DNA from: Achatina immaculata
Taxonomy: Eukaryota; Mollusca; Gastropoda; Stylommatophora; Achatinidae
NCBI GenBank assembly: GCA_009760885.1
Contig: CM019713.1
Location: forward strand, 5,834,996-5,898,995
Length of the DNA stretch: 64,000 nt
Direction: 5' to 3'
Shown here: positions 23,576-34,830 of the stretch, piece after piece
Layout: each line of letters begins with the position of its first letter
How positions within the stretch are numbered: the first letter of the stretch is position 1
Made by a program: the position numbers and the translations under genes
The notes under the pieces: model-generated
Database searches by the model: none
What the model was told of the DNA's origin: nothing
The model's input: only the letters and a program-made list of their open reading frames with translations

Positions 23576-23850
23576 CAAACATACACTATTAATTAATAAA
23601 TACATGCATACTTACATGCATAAATAAACGCACACACATATACATATACATATACACATACACACATACATATATATACACACATATATGCTTACAAACA
23701 TTCATACATACCTACATACCTACAAACAGACAGTTAGACAGACTGAGATGTAAACAGACGTAGGGGATAGACTGAACGATGTTTAGACAGACAGGTAGGC
23801 AGGAAGGCAGGCAGACATATATACATACATACATACATACATACATACAT

Positions 23851-23903
<53 letters not shown>

Positions 23904-23905
23904 AA
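23576..23905. repeat. (CATA)n / (ACATAT)n / (GACA)n microsatellite cluster
   Basis: Mixed TACA/CATA units from 23590, (CATA)n at 23820-23850 and (CAGA)n at 23851-23902. Confidence 0.93.
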
Positions 23906-24094
23906 CTGTTCAAAACTAAAACCTAACATCTACTAAACTTCGATATATATGTGAACATCTGGAATGAAAAAACGATGGTCACCTTGGAGGAAAGTAATTT
24001 ACTTTCACAATTTAAAAACAGAAAAATTCAGCGTACGACCAGATTACATTGAGCGATACGCGTAATTCTCAAGTTTCAGAACGGCTGTCTCGGT

Positions 24095-25283
24095 CCTTCA
24101 ACGCAGATTTAAAACAGTGTTAGATATTCCTTTAGCACAGATTTAAAACAATGTTAGATATTCCTTCAACGCAGATTTAAAACAATGTTAGATATTCCTT
24201 CAACGCAGATTTAAAACGTGTTAGATATTCCTTCAACACAGATTTAAAACGTGTTAGATATTCCTTCAACGCAGATTTAAAACAGTGTTAGATATTCCTT
24301 CAACGCAGATTTAAAACAATGTTAGATATTCCTTCAACGCAGATTTAAAACGTGTTAGATATTCCTTCAACACAGATTTAAAACAGTATTAGATATTCCT
24401 TCAACACAGATTTAAAACAGTGTTAGATATTCCTTTAGCACAGATTTAAAACAATGTTAGATATTCCTTAAACGCAGATTTAAAACAATGTTAGATATTC
24501 CTTCAACGCAGATTTAAAACAATGTTAGATATTCCTTCAACGCAGATTTAAAACAGTGTTAGATATTCCTTCAACGCAGATTTAAAACAGTGTTAGATAT
24601 TCCGTCAACACAGATTTAAAACAGTGTTAGATATTCCTTCAACACAGATTTAAAACAGTATTAGATATTCCTTCAATACAGATTTAAAACAGTGTTAGAT
24701 ATTCCTTCAACACAGATTTAAAACAGTGTTAGATATTCCGTCAACACAGATTTAAAACAGTGTTAGATATTCCTTCAACACAGATTTAAAACAGTGTTAG
24801 ATATTCCTTCAACACAGATTTAAAACAGTGTTAGATATTCCTTCAACACAGATTTAAAACAGTGTTAGATATTCCTTCAACGCAGATTTAAAACAGTGTT
24901 AGATATTCCTTCAACACAGATTTAAAACAGTGTTAGATATTCCTTCAACACAGATTTAAAACAGTGTTAGATATTCCTTCAACACAGATTTAAAACAGTG
25001 TTAGATATTCCTTCAACACAGATTTAAAACAGTATTAGATATTCCTTCAATACAGATTTAAAACAGTATTAGATATTCCTTCAATACAGATTTAAAACAG
25101 TGTTAGATATTCCTTCAACACAGATTTAAAACAGTGTTAGATATTCCTTCAACACAGATTTAAAACAGTGTTAGATATTCCTTCAATACAGATTTAAAAC
25201 AGTGTTAGATATTCCTTCAACACAGATTTAAAACAGTGTTAGATATTCCTTCAACACAGATTTAAAACTGTGTTAGACATTCC
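24095..25283. repeat. 34-bp satellite, about 35 copies
   Basis: Unit TTCAACACAGATTTAAAACA followed by GTGTTAGATATTCC. Units vary at the start (TTCAACGC, TTCAACAC, TTCAATAC, TTTAGCAC, GTCAACAC) and middle (CAGTG, CAATG, CAGTA, and a 33-bp form with CGTG). The 5' third is rich in CGC/CAATG/CGTG types and the 3' two thirds is nearly all CAC/CAGTG, showing local homogenisation. No coding or RNA signal. Confidence 0.97.
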
Positions 25284-27189
25284 TGGCTCGAAAGAAAACA
25301 AAGAAGAATGTGGAACAGAAAATAAGCCGGGGGGGGGGGAGACAGGGACGAGTAGAAACTGGTAGACAAGAGAAGGAGAAAGACAAGAGAAGGAGAAAGA
25401 CAAGAGAATAGAGTGTTTGAAGACCTAGGTATCTCACAAACAACAGAAGACAGTGCCAGGCGCGGTTCCATCTGTCTTTGTTTACCCTAATCTGTCTCTA
25501 TAAATGGAGCTCCCTGGGATAGCTTATAATTTCTAGAAGGGATAAAAATCGAATTTTTTTTTTTTTTGGCCTTTCGTTTTTTTTTCTGTTTTATTGTGTC
25601 TTGTTTCTTGTCTGCAAAACATCATTCGCTAGCAAATTTTTTTTTTAATTGAAAAAAAAGAACAAAGCGCAACTAGATTTCTATGGACATTAGGAAGCAT
25701 TTTGTTGCTATGTCGAGAAATTATTATCAGCTGGTGCTCTGCACTCTCACCAACCTACCCCCACCTTCTCCTCCCCATTCCTCCTTCCCCTCCCCCTCCC
25801 CTCAACCACTTCCCCCCCCCCCAAAAAAAAAGAGAAATGCAAAGAGCTGATCCTTATTCTTGTATATTATGAGCTCCCAGGAAGTGGTGAAGGTTGGCAG
25901 AAAGGAGATGTACAATGTTTAACAAATTTCCACTAATTGCAGCTATCGTGTAAGACAAGGTAATGTGATGATTAGAACGTATGGGACAGTATCGTTGACA
26001 GAAAACTTTCCAAAATAGGAAAGAGACAGTGCCTGAGATAACGTGTAAAGTAATATGAGATACAAAATACCACATGGGAAGATCACAAAGTAATTTGTAT
26101 TTGAGAATCAGGAATAGAGACATGGAAACTGTTAAGTTTTTTGCTTTTTTTTTTTTCAACAAATGAATTGTACACATTCTGCATCTTCTGTATGTAAGCT
26201 TTGAAAAGCTTGGAAAGTTTGACAAGAAAACTAACAGTCTTCTGTCCATTTGTAAACGGCCATGAGATGCTATTAAATCCAGTTTACATACCTGCCTCAT
26301 GCGGCTATGCTATTTTGTTTGATCGTCTTTTGGTTTAAACATTTCTTTTGTAAGAGAATGTGTATAATTTAAGCTAAATAACTGTCAAAGATAGAGACAA
26401 AACATGGTTGAGCTGGGTTAAGCATTTAATCTGTCGCTATTAAATTGCTTGAAGTTATTGCAAGTTTCCCAGTCCACGTTCTGAAATCTACTCACGGTTT
26501 CATGGCTTCTCTTTGTTTGTCGAGACCGAGATGTGGTCAGTTTGAGGGAAATCATGTGAAGAATGTGTGGATTCGAGAGAGACGAGAGAGACACTGAAAG
26601 AGAAAGACCGTGTTCGATTCCGTGCTGGACATTAATGTTGGAGTGTAGCAGATATATTTTGCCAAGTGCTAAAACTAGCACTTGGAAGTTTATTTTTTGT
26701 GTTGGTACAATGTGAGTTTTTTTTTTTTGGGGGGGGGGGGATTCTTGTGATGGAACTGATTGTACATCCTTTGTCTCCGCCTGGAACCTGATATTCGTAT
26801 TGTATTTCTATATTGTTTGAGATATTACAACCTCACTTTCATCATCAGACTCATGTCCTTACATCATCATCATGTGTTCGCATTAAAGAGGATTTAACCG
26901 TTAAATGGCGGCCTTATACTTGAGCTCCAAGTGTGTGTGTTTGTGGATTAGAACCTGGTGTATGCTGCTGTTGTGTTGAAGGTTCGTTCCTGCATATGAA
27001 AAACAACTGGATCATGGACAACAACAACTTAGTGAACACACTGACAACTTCGAATTTTAAGTGGAGTCAAACATACACACACGCACGCACGCGCGCACAC
27101 ATTTGAAAGACTGCATACTACATCATTTTGAAGAAGTCAGCTTCAAATGAAATTTATGTAATTTAAAAAGAAAACTGAATAAGTTATTA
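25284..27189. other. anonymous sequence, about 1.9 kb
   Basis: Homopolymer runs (G near 25330 and 26735, T near 25555, C near 25812) and an 18-bp AGAGAAGGAGAAAGACAA duplication near 25371-25406. No recognisable gene or transposon. Confidence 0.45.
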
Positions 27190-27512
27190 AAAAGGACTAA
27201 TACCTTCCTCTAATTATTTAAAGAAAATTAATTCCTTCATCCAAATACTTGAAGAGAAGTAATATCTTCCCCCAAATATTTCAAGAGAATTAATACCTTC
27301 CTATTTCAAGAGAATTAATACCTTCCTCCAAATATTTCAAGAGAATTAATACTTTTCTCCAAATATTTCAAGAGAATTAATGCCTTCCTCCAAATATTTC
27401 AAGAGAATTAATACCTTCCTCCAAATATTTCAAGAGAATTAATGCCTTCCTCCAAATATTTCAAGAGAATTAATGCCTTCCTCTAAATATTTAAAGAGAA
27501 TTACCCGTAATA
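27190..27512. repeat. 31-bp minisatellite, about 10 copies
   Basis: Unit CAAATATTTCAAGAGAATTA plus ATACCTTCCTC. Outer copies are diverged, inner copies nearly identical; one inner copy is truncated (near 27300). Confidence 0.93.
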
Positions 27513-27701
27513 CTTTTCTCGAAATAATTATAAACGTTTGGTTTGGCAGAAAGCGGCATTTTAAAGCTCTCAATTCCTTTTAGGAAAAAAAAAAACATAA
27601 GCCAACACAAATGGCGCTTCATTCCTATGTCAAAGTATTTTTTTTTTGACAAATGACCTGTGCCAGAAGTATTTTTTATATATTTTATAATATATTAAAA
27701 C

Positions 27702-27703
<2 letters not shown>

Positions 27704-27758
<55 letters not shown>
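27704..27758. repeat. (TA)n microsatellite
   Basis: About 27 TA dinucleotides in AT-rich surroundings. Confidence 0.95.
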
Positions 27759-27760
<2 letters not shown>

Positions 27761-27789
27761 CTATCAACTCCTATTAGCTGTCTATTCCT

Positions 27790-28160
27790 AACCAGGGAAG
27801 TACAGTATCGCCTAGAGGCCACGGAAAGGTGGTTCAGTAGAAGAATGCTAAAGATAAAAAAGGACAGTGAGAAGAGATCAAGGCAAAGAGGTCCTGAAAG
27901 AGGCAGAAGAAGAAGAGAGACAAGCAATAACAAAACGCAGGAAGAGATAATCCAGATTCACAGGACACGTCATGACAGCAGGTGGATAGAAGGCAGAAGA
28001 GACCTGAAGCAGACAAAGAGAGAGAAGATGATAGATGGACTGAAGAAATGGCATAGAGAAAGAACATCAGTCTAGCTTGTAACTGACACCTGGAATAGAG
28101 AATTGTGTAAATCCATGACCGCCAATTTCTGTCAGATAGGTTAAGATCCGAGCCCATAAG
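27790..28160 (+). pseudogene. LINE-G C-terminal fragment (RTE-like)
   Basis: Starts LEATERWFSRRMLKI (27812-27855), the conserved 'LEA.EMWF.RRML.I' segment after the reverse transcriptase, continues through a basic stretch (TRHDSRWIEGRRDLKQTKRE) and MIDGLKKWHRERTSV, then a stop at 28073, with the expected end (MTANFCQ) recognisable in another frame at 28117-28140. Frame shifts and the missing upstream domains make it a pseudogene. It follows a (TA)n tract. Confidence 0.7.
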
Positions 28161-28379
28161 GGAGATATGGAAGTGTCCTGCAAGGAGGCCTATCTCTAGG
28201 CCAGCATCAGAGCATAGCCGTTCTTAAGTTAAAGTTTAAGACCAATTCTATAGTCAATTTTCATTTATTTATTTAAATGATATTCAAATTGCAAAGATGA
28301 CGATGAAGATTAGGTAATACAATATTCACCTAACAGAAGTGATCAATTAAAGGAGTGAGTACACTGGATTCGTCAAGAG

Positions 28380-28712
28380 GTCTTCATCATTCATCATTCA
28401 TTTGCATGTCCCTTGCGGATTTTGCCTCCCAAACAGCACTCCTGTAGGCCTCTCGGTTGTGAGCAAGATGGCCTGCTGCTGCTGCGTCCATTTCCAGATC
28501 GTCAACGATGTCTTGCAGCCATCTTCGTTTTGGTCTTCCTCTTTTTCTTTTTCCCATTATGTATCCTTCCAATACGGTCTTCTCTAAATTATCATGACGT
28601 TTAATGTGTCCAAAATATTTAAGTTTTCTCCCTTTAATCCTCTTTACTAGCCAGCCTTCTTCAATATTAAGCTCTTGTAGAATAGATATATTTGCTCTTT
28701 TTTGTGTCTTCA
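28380..28712 (-). pseudogene. LINE-A C-terminal fragment
   Basis: An uninterrupted minus-strand frame encodes [79 protein letters not shown] and ends MQMNDE in an ATGATGAATGATG tail. This is the post-RT C-terminus of LINE-A, still open over about 100 codons, so a fairly young copy. A 7-bp direct repeat GTCTTCA (28380-28386 and 28706-28712) may be a target-site duplication. Confidence 0.88.
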
Positions 28713-29210
28713 CACTTTAGAAATCTTGTAATAAGAAGGTAAGAAAAAACTTCTAACGGGTTTCCAAAGTCATAAGTGATTTGCGTAAGAGATCTTGAAC
28801 AGTAGACAGCAATAGGGTGAAAGCTGATGAATTCTGGCTTGTGATCCGGCAGAATAAAATCACAGACAGACCAAGGGTGTCTGCTTGTGTGAGAACCTGT
28901 GTTTTCAAAGTGTCTGTTGGGTTACCGTGACTTTTTGCAGCAGGAGCCCCCAAAAACGGTTAGTTCTGTCCGGACCCGTAGCAGTAGTAATGGGGATGGG
29001 TTTGTTTCATGGAAAAGAAGAAAAAATTCATGTTCTGGATTCTCTCCTAATCTTCTATTTATTTTGTGGGACTTGGGGGCCCCAGAAAAAAAATAATCTA
29101 ATGGACCACTTCCCAAATTGCCAAAATTCCTAATCTTTTTTTTTCAGAAATTGCTCATTGGTTGCTTATAACGAACATGCCCCCCCCCCCTCACTAAATC
29201 CACTCCTCAC
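28713..29210. other. anonymous sequence with a C run
   Basis: C run at 29181-29190. Nothing else recognised. Confidence 0.4.
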
Positions 29211-29217
29211 TAGCTGG

Positions 29218-29431
29218 AGCCGTGGTTCTTAACCTGTGACCCCAGGGGGTACAAGGAAGGATTTCTGGGGTGTACACGAACCAGGAAATGGATTGACTTG
29301 AACTTAAAAAAAAATCTTAGCATAATCTGGGTCCTATTTATTGCTTTATTTTTAATGACTGGTCCCAGCGGTTCCCAAGCAGGAAAAAAGGGGGTCTACG
29401 GTCAGATAAAATATTAAGAACCGCTGATATA
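29218..29431. mobile_element. hAT-like MITE, copy 1
   Basis: Left end CGTGGTTCTTAACCTGTGAC and right end ATTAAGAACCGCTG (reverse complement CAGCGGTTCTTAAT) form hAT-style terminal inverted repeats (CAGNGGTTCTTAAC). The inside shares GGGTCCTATTTATTGCTTTA with the copy at 60.7 kb. No transposase. No clear 8-bp duplication, so an old copy. Confidence 0.7.
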
Positions 29432-29505
29432 GGGAATTTTAGGCCTGCTATTTATACCTTGTATGATCTTGCCTGCTACTGATGAATGGTGCACGCTGGA
29501 AACGA

Positions 29506-29562
29506 TAACTGATGATGATGATGTTGATGATGATGATAATGATGATGACGACAATGATGATG
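29506..29562. repeat. (GAT)n microsatellite
   Basis: GAT units with interruptions. Confidence 0.9.
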
Positions 29563-29599
29563 ATGTTTGTACCAAACGCTCTCATATTTTGCTGTAATT

Positions 29600-30030
29600 T
29601 TACTTCAGTGAAATCACATGATTCAAAATCCTGGAGTCCTCATTTAACAATTCTCATGAAATACCTGGAACATTCATGAAAGTGGGTCAGAAACAGGACT
29701 CGAGTCTTCTTGGAGTTGCGTCATGAAACAACTGAACTCTTCATGAATTTATTTCACAAAACAGTTTTGGATTTTCATGAATTGAACTCGTACAACACCT
29801 GAACTCTTTTGAAGTTCCCCCCTCCCACCCAATCCCCTTAAAGAATTTGAATTTTCATGAATTCACGACACAAAACAACTGGATTCTTGGATGAAGTTAT
29901 CTCATAAAACCAGTTGAAATCGTCGTGGATTCATACAATGAAAAAAATACCCCGAAGCTTTATGAGTTTATATAACCATTTTATCTTACAAAATAAGCGG
30001 AATTCTTACGAATTTAACTCGCACAAGATT
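29600..30030. repeat. very degenerate minisatellite, about 45 bp unit
   Basis: TTCATGAATT and CACAAAACAACTGGA/AACTCTT phrases recur about nine times with strong divergence and small insertions. Confidence 0.6.
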
Positions 30031-31116
30031 TGGCCAATACTCATTCTTTCATTTCACCAGTACGTTGTGGTCGGTACTCCATTTGCAAAAATGTGAGAAT
30101 TTGAGAACCACCATCAATTTCTTAAAAGATCCAGACGTTTTAGGCTGCGTTTTCCAAAGATCTCTTTCATGCTCTGCTTATCTTTCTTCAGGGGCTATAC
30201 TTAGTCTAATCAAAACTATCATTTTTTGGCTTAGCAGTAATCTAAACTATGTCGTATTTTTAAAAAAAAACTCTAATCATTCTATTTATCATGATAGCTA
30301 AGCTTCATGAGGCTGATTTTTTTAAAAAACGGATCGCATCTGCAAGATAATTTTTTTTTCCATTATTTTAATTCACATTTTAATATTCAGAAACGCATGA
30401 CCTGGAACATTTGCAGCACGTGACTAATATAATGATAGAAGAAGAAGAAGGCCATGAAGATGAGGGATGAAAAGATAAATCGGAAGAGATAGATGATAAT
30501 TTGATGATGGTGATTACTGTTATCATACTGAAAGAGAAAACACACACACGCAGAATGAGAGAGAGAGAGAGAGAGAGACAAGAGAGAGAAAGGGGAGAGA
30601 GGGGTGGGGGAAGGGTCATTAAGAGAATTATGAATTTCTTAAATCATCTGAGAAGAAGATAATATTGCGGAATGGAAACGTGAAGATCATTTTGATAATA
30701 TTGATAATGAAGGAAAATGATAATGAAAGAAAAAAAACAGATTATGATTAGGACAAGAAACACGACAGTTAGAACGACGACGAATATAATAACGCCAAAA
30801 ACGACAATGAGATAAGAGAATAACATTTTAAAAAAGACGAATGATTTTACACATGATGATGATGTATGCAGGAAACAGTTTTCCAACAAAATAATAGAAT
30901 TGAAAAACATAATGGCGGCTTCCATATAGAAATGAATCACTCACCAATATAAAATAAGCAATAAACTGATGAAGATACATGAGAATAGATGGATAACAAA
31001 ACAATGAAACTCGCATAAAATGACAGAGGAGGATAATTATAAGAAAACATTCCACTGTTTCAAAGATGTCGAAAATAATGACAACTATTAAAAAGAAATA
31101 AGAAACAACAGTAACA
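30031..31116. other. anonymous AT-rich sequence with (GA)n
   Basis: (GA)n at 30556-30600 and short GAA or GATA-like patches. No coding motif. Confidence 0.4.
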
Positions 31117-31337
31117 ATCATCATCATCTGGTGCCGTGCCGGCTGGCGTTGGCTGTTTATGCTTCTCCAGATTACACGATCCTTCATGCATGCCACCAGC
31201 TCAGTTGATGATCTCCTCTTCTCACACCATCCATCAGACTGTCCAGTATCATTTCTCTTGGTCTTCCCTTGGCTCTTCTTCCCTCTGTTTTTCCTGTTGT
31301 TATAATATTTTCAATGCCCCGTCTTCTCACTGATGGC
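31117..31337 (-). pseudogene. LINE-E 3'-end fragment
   Basis: The minus strand matches the LINE-E C-terminus at 58.3 kb: ENIITT, a G(R/K)EEP-REM basic stretch, then ELVACMKDRVIWRS and the GTAR-like end, with a (GAT)n tail at 31120-31130. About 200 bp only, 5'-truncated. Confidence 0.75.
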
Positions 31338-31366
31338 AATATTACAACTAAGGTATCAAGACAGTC

Positions 31367-31565
31367 ACGATTTATTCATTAAGTGCCTCGCTCGATAGCA
31401 CTGGGGATCATTCCTCTCCGTCTCAGGCGATCCTGGCTAATTCTACTTGCTCACTCCACTGGGATGCTTTTTTCCTGGCCTTCCTCTCCTACTTTTTCCC
31501 TTGAAATTTTCCACTGCTATGTTCTCTAACATCTGTCTTCTCGTGACACGTTCATGCCATTAGAA
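31367..31565 (-). pseudogene. LINE-J C-terminal fragment (RTE-like)
   Basis: The minus strand reads WHERVTRRQMLENIAVENFK then GKSRRGRPGKK, followed after a frame shift by ASQWSEQVELARIA and SSEALNE. The order matches the C-terminus of RTE-like LINE ORFs (a GHV.R segment, then GK.RRGRP.K.W). It sits 30 bp from the LINE-E fragment on the same strand but belongs to a different family. Confidence 0.5.
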
Positions 31566-31611
31566 AGAAGCTAAAGAAAATGATGGTAAATATTTCATGA
31601 TGATGTTTGAT

Positions 31612-31960
31612 CTGACAGTCATTGACCCATAGCTGACAGGCTAGTGTAAGGGTTAGCGAAGCGTATCTAACCAAGACCCTGTCCTATCTCTCCGTTGGTA
31701 CCCTCGGTAACAGGCCTAGCCTGGCTACCGTGGCAGGAGTCCGCATGGCGGAGAAATCTGTCTAAAGAAACATTACATACTCCTTGCTTGTTAACTCCAC
31801 CCATGGGCTAACCCCCACCCCCCTCTCCAGAATAACCCGCTCCCAATCCAATACGATGTCGTGCCTCAACATTTGCAAAGAACATCAGCTCGCAGTTCCA
31901 GGCAGATGCAAGATGAAGAAGAAGAAGAAGAAGAAGAAGAAGAAGAAGGAGAAGGAGAAG
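31612..31960 (+). mobile_element. dispersed repeat S3, copy 2, ending in (GAA)n
   Basis: Blocks shared with the other copies: GACAGTCATTGACCCATAGC, AGACCCTGTCCTATCTCTCC, GTAACAGGCCTAGCCTGGCT, AACTCCACCCATGGGC, CGCTCCCAATCCAATACG, TGCCTCAACATTTGCAAAGA, then (GAA)n at 31916-31955. Shortest and cleanest copy, so the best guide to the element's structure. Confidence 0.75.
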
Positions 31961-32466
31961 AAATTCTCGTTATGGATGATGATGTCGACGAAACATCAAA
32001 CCCTCAAAGGAGTTTCACGTCGACGTATAATTTCACAGACGCGAGTCAAGCGTGCTCAAAGAAAGTGATTTGGGACGGTGGAAAAGGGAGGGTACATTTT
32101 CACACTGTAATTGGATGGATTGGGGAAGATTTGAATTGGAAGAACTCTATGTTGACAGAGGTCTCCGAAAGAAGGCCAGTCCGCCTCCGAAAACAAACGC
32201 TCAATTACTGGAGTTCTAACGAGTTGCCAGCCGTACGTGACTGGATCGCGGTAGGTGAAAGCCTCAAACATATTTTCAGCCTCGCGTGGTATTGGAGGTC
32301 ACGTGAGATCAACAAGGGAAGATCATGGAAGGTCTGATGGACCGCAGATTTCTGTTTTCCTTGCTTAGCTACGCAACTTATGACGTACTTTTGGCTCATT
32401 CCACCCCCCCCCCCCCCAACCCGTGTACATGTTTGCGAAACATCCGAAATACAGACACCCTGGAAT
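31961..32466. other. anonymous sequence with a C run
   Basis: C run at 32403-32417. The plus-strand open frame 31861-32337 starts in the (GAA)n tail and continues without recognised motifs. Confidence 0.35.
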
Positions 32467-32531
32467 ATAGATAGACAGACAGAAAGAGAGAGACACAGAC
32501 AGACAGAAAGAAAGATTATATATATATATAT
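32467..32531. repeat. (CAGA)n and (TA)n microsatellite, left flank of LINE-A
   Basis: AGACAGACAGAAAGAGAGAG then (TA)n up to the LINE-A tail. The same CAGA plus TA composition resumes on the other side of the LINE at 34734. Confidence 0.9.
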
Positions 32532-34730
32532 ATTCATTCATTCATTCATTTGCATGTCCTTTGCGGAACTTAGCCTCCCTAACAGCACTCCTATAGGCCT
32601 CTGCTGCTGATGCATCCATTTGCAGATCATTAACGATGTCTTGCAGCCATCTTCGTTTTGGTCTTCCTCTCTTTCTTTTCTCCATTATGTACCCTTCCAA
32701 GACGGTTTTCTCTAGATTATCATGACGTTTAATGTGTCCACAATATTTAAGTTTTCTCTCTTTAATCTTCTTTACTAGCCAACCTTCTTCAATATTAAGT
32801 TCTTGTAATATGGATATATTTGTTCTTTTTGTGTCCATGATATTTGAAGAACTCTTCTGTAGCATTTACATTCGAAGGCATGTAAGTGTTTCTCATCTGT
32901 TTTGTTAAGTGTCCAAGTCTCACAGGCATATGTTGCGATGGAACAGATGCATGCCCTTAAAAATCTTATTTTTGTGGTTCTGTCTGTTCCTCTCCACAGC
33001 TTCTTTAGTTGTTCTACATTCTGAAGAGCGATAGATGTCCTCCTTTTAATTTCCCTCATTGTATCTCCATTATTAGTTGGTAGTGATCCAAGATATTCAA
33101 TGGTCTCCACTTCTTGCATTTTTTTCCTTATTGATACATATTTCAGCTGCTTCATTTGTTTTATCAGTTGTCTTCAATTTAGTTTTCTTCGCTTTAAGAT
33201 AGAGGTTTTGCTCTTCTCTGTTCTTGCGGACTGACATAATTAAATTTTTTTCCATTCCTTTTTTGTGCTGTGGACAGCAATACTGTGTAATCAGCATATC
33301 TAATCTCTGGTATTTCACAACCTCCAACTGTTATGGCATCATAATATTCGTTGTCTACATCTTCTCTAACATCCACATTATATTTTCAGTATACAAGTTA
33401 AATAAGTAAGGCGACAATATGCACCCCTGATGGACCCTTTGTTTTATGTCAAACCAAGTTGTTGTTTCACCATTTATTCTTACTGCTGCCTGTTAGTCTA
33501 GATACAGCAGGATGTTAATTGTATCAAATGTGTTGGAAATCCCATTTTTTTCATTATTTCTCAAAGTTTCTGGTGTTGTACACAATCAAATGCCTTTGAG
33601 TAACCATAAAAGATAAATATAGATTCACGTTAAACTCTCTGCTTTTCTCTATTATTAATCTTATATTGAGTATATGGTCTCTCGATCCTCTTCCTTGCCT
33701 GAAACCAGCTTGGACCATATTGACTTCTTCTTCTATTTTCTTACGAAGTCTACCCATTATAATTTTTAACAGAATTTTACTGGCATGACTAATCAGGGCA
33801 ACAGTTCTGTAGTTTGTGCATAATTTCAGGTTACTCTTTTTTGGCAGTGGTATGAATATAGTTCTTTTCCATTCTTTTGTCCAAATACCTGAATTCCATA
33901 TATTTTTACATAATGCATGATAGATTGTTGCACATTCCTTTCCTCCTACTTTAGTAAGTTCAGTTGTTATCTCATCGCATCCTGGTGATTTACCTTTTTT
34001 ACAACTTCCTCTATTGTCTGTTCGGGTTCTTTCTCCTCCAATAATAATTCACACTGTTGATTTAAGCTTTCACAGTCCTTTGTTTCATACACTGCTCTGT
34101 AATATTCCTTCCATCTTTCTAGAATTTCCTCTGTTTCTGTCAAGGTATTCTCCATCTCGTCACAAATTAAATCTATTTGATTCTTGGTTTTCCATCAGGT
34201 GATGTCCACGTGTAAAGTCTTCTTGAATGTTGCTTGAAAACTGTGTTAGCGATCATCAGCTCATTTTCCATGAAAAACGCCATTAGATTGTCACCTGCCT
34301 CATTTCTATGTCATACGCTAAATTTCCCCACAACATATCTTTCGTCTTCTGGCTCTTTGTGTATCAATCTTTGCATTAATATTTCCTATTATTAATACAT
34401 TATCATTTTTCCGTACCTGGACTTTCGTCGTTTGCAGTGTGTTATATAAGTCTTCTACTTCCTCTTCTTCTGCTGCTGATGCAGGTGTATATATCTGGAT
34501 GACTGTTACATTTCTAGGAGTGCCCTTAAGTCTGTTAACGTCTTCACCAGAATATATAAAGGTATTATCATTCTCGCTCTTGAAATGTCCTGATCCTTTC
34601 CGTCGTTGTTCACAGATTCCCAAACTGTATATCCCCGTTCTTTTCATCTCGTCACTTATTATTTGATACTTTCCCTCATACATACTTCTCACATTCCATG
34701 TTCCTATTCTTATTTTTCTTTTTAGTTTGA

Positions 34731-34735
<5 letters not shown>
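32532..34735 (-). pseudogene. LINE-A, longest copy: endonuclease plus reverse transcriptase, decayed
   Basis: Minus-strand order: endonuclease start IGTWNVRSMYEGKYQI (34710-34660), LGICEQRRKGSGHF and TPRNVTVIQIYTP, an active-site segment altered to IIGNINAKID (GDFNAKIG-type in the family), DNLMAFFMENELMIANTVFK and YTWTSPDGKP. RT follows: NYRTVALISHASKILLKII, NMVQAGFRQGRGSRDHILNI, and the catalytic box altered to RYADYTVLLS (33310-33275). The thumb has EYLGSLPTNNGDTMREIKRR, and the C-terminus [18 protein letters not shown] to KGHANE. It ends in (GAAT)n at 32532-32550. About 2.2 kb against roughly 3.2 kb for a typical RTE, so internal segments are lost. Stops and shifts make it inactive. Confidence 0.92.
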
Positions 34736-34771
<36 letters not shown>

Positions 34772-34830
34772 AGAGAGTCAGAGGACAGACAGAGACAGAC
34801 AGACAGGGCAGACAGAAGACAGATTGTTAA
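34734..34830. repeat. (TA)n and (CAGA)n microsatellite, right flank of LINE-A
   Basis: (TA)n to 34766, then AGACAGACAGAGACAG-type sequence. Mirrors the left flank of the LINE-A copy. Confidence 0.9.

Noticed and set aside
24095..25283. CRISPR array or spacer-repeat structure
   Set aside because: Continuous 34-bp satellite without spacers.
31861..32337. 158-codon acidic-start frame as a nuclear protein
   Set aside because: The poly-Glu start is the (GAA)n tail of S3, and the rest has no recognisable motif.
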